Below are positions 1-3,739 of a DNA stretch of 5,393 bases, one piece after another. The notes beneath the pieces are model-generated. The model made no database searches and had not been told where the DNA came from. It saw nothing but the letters and a program-made list of their open reading frames with translations. The DNA comes from an uncultured Collinsella sp. (GTDB lineage Bacteria > Actinomycetota > Coriobacteriia > Coriobacteriales > Coriobacteriaceae), in assembly GCA_900548935.1 (NCBI GenBank), contig URMR01000132.1:1-5393 (forward strand), given 5' to 3'. The position numbers and the translations under genes were made by a program. Positions within the stretch are counted from its first letter, which is position 1. Each line of letters begins with the position of its first letter.

Positions 1-1268
1 AGGTCGAGGACGGCAACGAGGGAGCGATCGCGCTTTATAACGCTCTGGGCTTTACCGAGGCAGGACGGCGCCGCGGCTACTATGGTGCCGGCAAGGATGC
101 CATCGTCATGACGGCGCCGCTGCCCTTGGTGCTCCCGGTCGACAACGCTTCGCCCGAGCCGACGGCGGCTGAGCAGCGTGTGTGGCCGCTGCCCGCGCCC
201 GAACGCACCGCTGAGGAGCGTGCCGAAATCGAGCGCCGCCGCCTGGTGCTTGCCATCGAGAGTTCCTGCGACGAGACGGCCGTGGCGATTATCGATGCGG
301 ACGGCAAGATGCTGGCCAACCAGGTGTCGACACAGATTGATTTTCACGCCCGCTTTGGCGGCGTGGTGCCCGAGATCGCCTCGCGCAAGCACGTTGAGGT
401 GATTGTGAGTGTCGTAGATGCGGCGCTCGAGGATGCCGCGGCATCGCTTGGTCTTGAGGGCGGAGCCATCGCGCCGAGCGAACTCGCTGCTGTTGGCGTG
501 ACACAGGGTCCGGGCCTGGTGGGTGCTCTGGTGGTGGGCGTCGCCTTTGCCAAGGGCTTTGCGTATGCTGCCGGTAAACCGCTCGTGTGCGTCAACCATC
601 TGGAGGGTCATCTGTTCGCCAACCTGCTGGCGCAGCCCGATCTCAAGCCGCCGTTTATCTTCACGCTCGTCTCGGGCGGTCATACCATGCTTGTGCACGT
701 CAAGGCATGGGGCGACTACGAGGTGCTCGGTGAGACGCTCGACGACGCCGTGGGCGAGGCCTTCGACAAGGTGGCCAAGGCGCTGGGTCTGGGCTATCCC
801 GGCGGCCCCATCATTTCCAAACTGGCCGAGACGGGCAATCCCCGCGCGATTGACTTCCCCCGTGCGCTTAATAGTAGGGGAGACTATCGATTCTCGCTTT
901 CGGGCCTTAAGACGGCCGTGACGCTCTACATTGAGCAGGAGACCAAAGCCGGGCGTACGATTCATCTGCCCGACCTGGCTGCTTCGTTTGAGGCCGCGGT
1001 CTTTGACGTTCAGTACAAGAAGGCCAAGAACGCGCTGCATGCCACCGGATGCAAGGAATACTGCATCGGCGGCGGCGTCTCGGCCAACCCGCATCTGCGC
1101 GAGATGATGATCAAGAAGCTCGGGCGCCAGGGCATCCGCGTGACGGTGCCGCCCTTGTCTGCCTGCACCGATAACGCCGCCATGATCGCGGAGGTTGCTC
1201 GCCGTAAATTCGACCGAGGTGAAATCTCGCCGTTCGACGTCGACGCCGATCCAAACATGACGCTGTAG
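1..1268 (+). CDS. tsaD: RimI-TsaD fusion protein (5' partial): GNAT acetyltransferase end joined to tRNA t6A37 threonylcarbamoyltransferase
   Basis: The frame is open from base 3 to the TAG at 1266-1268. Bases 3-110 encode the end of a GNAT fold typical of RimI, which acetylates the N-terminus of ribosomal protein S18: GAIALYNALGF, then GRRRGYY and DAIVM. No stop follows. About 43 Pro/Ala/Glu-rich residues lead into a full TsaD of about 340 residues, the normal family length. Counting from the Met at 108, TsaD signatures are ESSCDET (51-57), TQGPGLVGA (132-140), metal-binding HLEGH (His164, His168), SGGHT (189-193), LDDAVGEAFDK (211-221), GYPGGP (229-234), FSLSGLKTA (262-270), GGGVSAN (321-327) and TDNAAM with the third metal ligand Asp355. 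In bacteria TsaD transfers threonylcarbamoyl from TC-AMP to A37 of ANN-reading tRNAs with TsaB and TsaE, in the cytoplasm. The TsaD identity is near certain and the in-frame fusion is read directly. Whether TsaB also lies upstream cannot be seen. An internal start at ATG 108 (AAGGA at 93-97) could yield TsaD alone. Confidence 0.95.
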   Translation, partial: VEDGNEGAIALYNALGFTEAGRRRGYYGAGKDAIVMTAPLPLVLPVDNASPEPTAAEQRVWPLPAPERTAEERAEIERRRLVLAIESSCDETAVAIIDADGKMLANQVSTQIDFHARFGGVVPEIASRKHVEVIVSVVDAALEDAAASLGLEGGAIAPSELAAVGVTQGPGLVGALVVGVAFAKGFAYAAGKPLVCVNHLEGHLFANLLAQPDLKPPFIFTLVSGGHTMLVHVKAWGDYEVLGETLDDAVGEAFDKVAKALGLGYPGGPIISKLAETGNPRAIDFPRALNSRGDYRFSLSGLKTAVTLYIEQETKAGRTIHLPDLAASFEAAVFDVQYKKAKNALHATGCKEYCIGGGVSANPHLREMMIKKLGRQGIRVTVPPLSACTDNAAMIAEVARRKFDRGEISPFDVDADPNMTL

Positions 1269-1400
1269 TCGTATGGGTGCGGTTCCCGCCGCTCTCGGGG
1301 GCATCTCTCATGCAAAAACTTTTGTTGGGTAAAGTCCGAGGTCAGTGGCGTTTTATACCGAGAATTTCAAAAAAAGTTGAAAATTCATTACATATTTGCG
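1269..1400. other. gap after tsaD without a clear terminator
   Basis: The 130 bases between the tsaD stop and the cstA promoter hold one modest hairpin candidate (GTTCCCG at 1282-1288 with CGGGGGC at 1296-1302, two G-U pairs) that lacks a T-run, and then an AT-rich stretch. I see no gene, RNA or convincing terminator. Read-through from tsaD would meet the attenuator terminator at 1597-1635. Confidence 0.5.
1365..1382. repeat. AT-rich inverted repeat upstream of the cstA promoter
   Basis: TTTCAA (1365-1370) and TTGAAA (1377-1382) are perfect inverted 6-mers around six purines, with flanking GAA/TTC that can extend the pairing past one bulged base. The element sits about 20 bp upstream of the -35 box, so it could act as an UP element or a second protein site. 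It is short and AT-rich, so it may also be chance. Confidence 0.25.
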
Positions 1401-1429
1401 TTGACTTTAGGTAACTAAAGTTTCATACT
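1401..1429 (+). promoter_or_regulatory. sigma70-type promoter for the leader-cstA transcript
   Basis: A TTGACT box (1401-1406) and a CATACT box (1424-1429) are separated by exactly 17 bases, close to the TTGACA/TATAAT consensus. They lie in an AT-rich stretch that contrasts with the GC-rich genes. A start near 1436 would give a 5' leader of about 235 nt that includes the leader ORF and attenuator. This is the best promoter candidate in the gap; no start site has been mapped. Confidence 0.65.
1404..1421. promoter_or_regulatory. 18-bp dyad inside the cstA promoter, probable operator
   Basis: ACTTTAGGTAACTAAAGT has two perfect 7-base inverted arms (1404-1410 and 1415-1421) around four central bases. 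It overlaps the -35 box end and fills most of the spacer to the -10 box, the classic place for a repressor that blocks RNA polymerase. The TTTAGG half-site recalls DtxR/MntR-type operators, but the right arm reads ACTAAA rather than CCTAAA, so no regulator family can be assigned. Confidence 0.5.
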
Positions 1430-1447
1430 CCTTTTCATCCACTGGGG

Positions 1448-1476
1448 GATGTGAACACGCACGGATCGTTCACATC
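1448..1476 (+). other. 5'UTR stem-loop ahead of the leader ORF
   Basis: GATGTGAAC (1448-1456) and GTTCACATC (1468-1476) are perfect 9-base complements around an 11-base loop. If transcription starts near 1436, the hairpin lies at roughly +12 to +41, just before the leader ORF's ribosome-binding site. It could stabilise the 5' end, pace RNA polymerase or be a DNA operator. There is no U-run, so it is not a terminator. Confidence 0.5.
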
Positions 1477-1500
1477 ATGATTGAAGAGGATTTCTTAGAC

Positions 1501-1545
1501 ATGTTCACGCATCAGCTAAACATTATCAGCGTAGTAATTATCTGA
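1501..1545 (+). CDS. Ile/Val-rich leader peptide of the cstA attenuator (MFTHQLNIISVVII)
   Basis: A 14-codon ORF begins with ATG at 1501 and ends with TGA at 1543-1545. A GAAGAGG ribosome-binding site (1483-1489) lies 11 bases upstream. Seven of its 14 residues are branched-chain (Leu6, Ile8, Ile9, Val11, Val12, Ile13, Ile14), clustered just before the stop as in the leader peptides of ilv and leu operons. CTA and two adjacent GTA codons look uncommon beside the C- and G-ending codons of the neighbouring genes, which would sharpen ribosome stalling. The peptide itself probably has no function; its translation would sense Ile-tRNA and Val-tRNA charging. An in-frame ATG at 1477 would give 22 residues but lacks a good ribosome-binding site. 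Confidence 0.72.
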   Translation: MFTHQLNIISVVII

Positions 1546-1635
1546 TGCGGGTTAGCACATACAGCTAGCCCGTACGATAACGGGCGGCTGATGAAGATGA
1601 GGGCCGTCGAGCGCAACCGACGGCCCTCATTTTTT
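1508..1635 (+). promoter_or_regulatory. ribosome-mediated transcription attenuator with mutually exclusive hairpins
   Basis: By hand, six segments can pair in two exclusive sets. Set one: 1508-1515 with 1542-1549 (8 perfect pairs); 1562-1565 plus 1568-1573 with 1587-1590 plus 1580-1585 (10 pairs and a small internal loop); and the terminator 1597-1609 with 1618-1630. Set two: 1546-1556 with 1564-1574 (11 pairs, two G-U) and 1583-1589 with 1602-1608 (7 pairs, two G-U). The last of these consumes the terminator's 5' arm. A ribosome stalled on the Ile/Val codons would mask 1508-1515, favour set two and allow read-through into cstA; a ribosome reaching the stop codon, or none at all, favours set one and termination. 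The pairings are seen; the mechanism is inferred from known amino-acid attenuators. Confidence 0.65.
1597..1635 (+). terminator. intrinsic terminator in the cstA leader (attenuator)
   Basis: A perfect 13-bp stem, ATGAGGGCCGTCG (1597-1609) with CGACGGCCCTCAT (1618-1630), closes an 8-base loop and runs into six T's (1630-1635). It lies 35 bases before the cstA start codon and downstream of cstA's own promoter, so it can only work as a conditional stop for cstA, although it would also catch read-through from tsaD. Confidence 0.9.
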
Positions 1636-1670
1636 ATGTCTGAGTAGTTCTTTTTAGAGGAGGAAATGTA

Positions 1671-3560
1671 ATGAACGGAGTTTTGCTCATGGTTGTGGCT
1701 GCGGCGGTGCTCGCCTGCGGCTATCTGGGCTATGGCCGCTGGCTGGCCAACAAGTGGGGCGTTGACAAGGATGCCCTCACGCCGGCCAAGCGCATGAAGG
1801 ACGGCAAGAGCTTCTCGCCCGTCTCCGCCTTCACCGCGTTCTCGCACCAGTTCAGCTCGATCTGCGGTGCTGGCCCTGTTACGGGTACGATCGTCGCCAT
1901 GGCCTTTGGCTGGCTGCCCGTCGTGCTCTGGGTCCTCGTCGGCGGTATCTTCTTTGGCGCCGTCCACGACTTTGGCGCCCTGTACGCCTCAATGAAGAAC
2001 AACGGCAAGTCCCTGGCTCAGCTCATCGAGAAGTACATCGGCAAGACCGGCCGTCGCCTGTTCCTGCTGTTCTGCTGGCTGTTCTGCATCATCGTTATCG
2101 CCGCCTTCACCGACATGGTCTGCAAGACGTTCATGTTCACCCCGGCCGTTGACGCTTCTGGTGCTGCTACCGGTGCCGTCGACTTCACCAAGTCCTATGC
2201 CGCCGGCTGCGCTGGTACCATCTCCATCCTGTTCACCTTCGTCGCCATCGCCTTTGGTTGGGCCCAGAAGAAGTTCAACCTCACCGGCGCTGCCGAGTTC
2301 GTCACCGGCGTGGTCCTCATGGTTCTCATGTTCGCCGTCGGTATGCAGTTCCCGGTCTACCTGGATAAGTTCCAGTGGTTCGCCGTCGTCATGGTCTACC
2401 TGGTCTTCGCTGGCGCTATGCCCATCCAGATGCTCAAGACTCCGCGTGACTACCTCACTTCCATCATGATGATCGTCATGATCGTCTGCGCTGTCCTCGG
2501 CATCGTCGTCCTGGGCGTCAACGGTCAGGCCACTATCACCGCTCCGGTCTTCACCGGCTTCTCCACTGCCTCCGGCATGATGTTCCCGGTCCTGTTCGTC
2601 TCCGTCGCTTGCGGTGCTCTCTCCGGTTTCCACAGCCTCGTTTCTTCCGGCACCTCTTCTAAACAGGTCGAGAAGGAGCAGGACGCCGTCAAGGTCGGTT
2701 ACGGCGCCATGATTGTCGAGTCCTTCGTCGGCATCCTTGCCATCATCGTCGCCGGCATCATGTTCTCCGATATGAACACCGCCGGTACTGGCGCCCTCAA
2801 CGCCGGTGTCGCTTCCACCCCGTTCCAGATCTTCGCCGCTGGCATCTCCCGCGGTATGCAGGCCTTCGGTGTTGACGGCACGCTCGCTACCGTCTTCATG
2901 ACCATGAACGTCTCCGCTCTGGCCCTGACCTCGCTCGACGCCGTCGCCCGCATCGCCCGCACTTCGTTCTCTGAGTTCTTTGCCCAGACCAACGACGCCC
3001 TGGCCATCGAGTCCAAGGCCGGCTACATGAAGGTCCTCGGCAACCCCTGGTTCGCCACGGTTGTCACCCTGCTTCCTGGTCTCGCCCTCGCTTTTGGTGG
3101 CTATGCCAACATCTGGCCGCTCTTTGGTGCTTCCAACCAGCTGCTCGGCGGTATGACCATGATCACCCTCGCCGTGTTCTGCAAGTGCACCGGCCGCAAG
3201 GGCTGGATGCTCTACGTGCCCGTCGTCTTCCTGCTCTGCTGCACCTTCACCTCGCTGGTCCAGAGCGCCATGGGCTGCATGACCGCCGTCCAGGCCTACG
3301 GTTTCTTCGGTACCATCCCGGCTACCGCCACCACGGCCGCCGTCTCCGTCGCCGCCACCAAGGGCCTGCAGCTCGTCTTTGCCGTCCTGCTGATGGTCCT
3401 GGGCCTCATCGTTGCCGTCAACTGCCTCAAGGAGTTCTTCTGCAAGGAGGCCGGCTCCATGCCCGACGAGGAGCCCGAGTGGTCCGAGATGGGCAAGGCC
3501 GAGTATGGTCGCGCTGCTGCCGCCGAGGCTCCTGCCGACGCTGAGGCCGCCAAGGCTTAG
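1671..3560 (+). CDS. cstA: CstA-family carbon starvation / pyruvate or peptide transporter
   Basis: The 629-residue polytopic membrane protein begins at ATG 1671 after an excellent AGGAGG (1658-1663, 7-base spacer). Family signatures include the N-terminal block SHQFSSICGAGPVTGTI (58-74) followed by FFGAVHDFGALYAS (94-107), then CGALSGFHSLVSSGTSSKQ (314-332), ALTSLDAVARIAR (418-430) and NIWPLFGASNQLLGG (480-494). Many hydrophobic helices span the protein, roughly 2-22, 64-108, 128-150, 180-197, 207-226, 235-253, 262-282, 303-320, 345-365, 400-422, 460-500, 512-535 and 563-585. The tail after 590 is soluble, acidic and Ala-rich. E. coli relatives CstA and BtsT (about 700 residues) import pyruvate, and CstA has also been tied to peptide use. 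The substrate here is not proven. Strong C-ending codon bias suggests high expression. The Ile/Val leader attenuator upstream points to control by branched-chain amino acid supply. It is monocistronic, bounded by a terminator. Confidence 0.93.
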   Translation: MNGVLLMVVAAAVLACGYLGYGRWLANKWGVDKDALTPAKRMKDGKSFSPVSAFTAFSHQFSSICGAGPVTGTIVAMAFGWLPVVLWVLVGGIFFGAVHDFGALYASMKNNGKSLAQLIEKYIGKTGRRLFLLFCWLFCIIVIAAFTDMVCKTFMFTPAVDASGAATGAVDFTKSYAAGCAGTISILFTFVAIAFGWAQKKFNLTGAAEFVTGVVLMVLMFAVGMQFPVYLDKFQWFAVVMVYLVFAGAMPIQMLKTPRDYLTSIMMIVMIVCAVLGIVVLGVNGQATITAPVFTGFSTASGMMFPVLFVSVACGALSGFHSLVSSGTSSKQVEKEQDAVKVGYGAMIVESFVGILAIIVAGIMFSDMNTAGTGALNAGVASTPFQIFAAGISRGMQAFGVDGTLATVFMTMNVSALALTSLDAVARIARTSFSEFFAQTNDALAIESKAGYMKVLGNPWFATVVTLLPGLALAFGGYANIWPLFGASNQLLGGMTMITLAVFCKCTGRKGWMLYVPVVFLLCCTFTSLVQSAMGCMTAVQAYGFFGTIPATATTAAVSVAATKGLQLVFAVLLMVLGLIVAVNCLKEFFCKEAGSMPDEEPEWSEMGKAEYGRAAAAEAPADAEAAKA

Positions 3561-3600
3561 CCGATCGGACGGATTGGATCTTCCATCTCTATGACTCGGA

Positions 3601-3637
3601 AAGGCCGGGTCCGCAGAACGCGGGCCCGGCCTTTTTT
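3601..3637 (+). terminator. intrinsic terminator of cstA
   Basis: GGCCGGGTCCGC (3603-3614) pairs with GCGGGCCCGGCC (3620-3631) over 12 bp, with one G-U, around a 5-base loop. AA before the stem and six T's after it (3632-3637) complete a strong intrinsic terminator 40 bases past the cstA stop codon. It separates cstA from the next gene. Confidence 0.93.
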
Positions 3638-3675
3638 GTAAAGACGGGTGATGTCGGGGTGTTCTCGCAGATGTT

Positions 3676-3705
3676 TTGCGTGGATGGCGGTGCGCGTTGT
3701 ACCAT
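3676..3705 (+). promoter_or_regulatory. weak promoter candidate for the JetD-like gene
   Basis: TTGCGT (3676-3681) and TACCAT (3700-3705), 18 bases apart, match the -35/-10 consensus at 3 and 4 of 6 positions. A promoter is needed here because a strong terminator precedes the gene, but this match is poor and other placements are possible. Confidence 0.3.
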
Positions 3706-3728
3706 ATGGACGTATATGTGTGCATATG
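3704..3728. repeat. three ATATG repeats at exact 10-bp spacing
   Basis: ATATG occurs at 3704, 3714 and 3724, one DNA helical turn apart. The outer two are part of CATATG palindromes (3703-3708 and 3723-3728). They end just before the ribosome-binding site of the downstream gene, so they could be an operator with sites on one DNA face. The motif is short; chance cannot be excluded. Confidence 0.35.
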
Positions 3729-3739
3729 AAAGGGGCCCC

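Noticed and set aside
1279..1320. Intrinsic terminator directly after tsaD
   Set aside because: Only short or wobble-rich hairpins can be drawn and none is followed by a T-run.
1450..1474. CRP-type site TGTGA...TCACA at cstA, as in E. coli cstA control
   Set aside because: The half-sites are 15 bases apart instead of 6, and they lie downstream of the likely transcription start, so classical CRP activation does not fit.
1477..1545. Longer 22-residue leader peptide starting at ATG 1477
   Set aside because: No ribosome-binding site lies before 1477 and its start abuts the 5'UTR stem, whereas ATG 1501 has GAAGAGG at 11 bases. It remains possible but is less likely.
1501..1640. T-box riboswitch as the cause of the leader terminator
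   Set aside because: I find no T-box core (AGGGTGGNACCGCG-like) and no specifier-loop layout. The translated Ile/Val ORF explains amino-acid sensing better.
1989..3725. Long antisense open frame (578 codons) opposite cstA
   Set aside because: It mirrors cstA codon bias: C-ending codons leave the reverse frame free of stops. The translation is Asp/Gly/His/Glu-rich with no family signature and no plausible ribosome-binding site.
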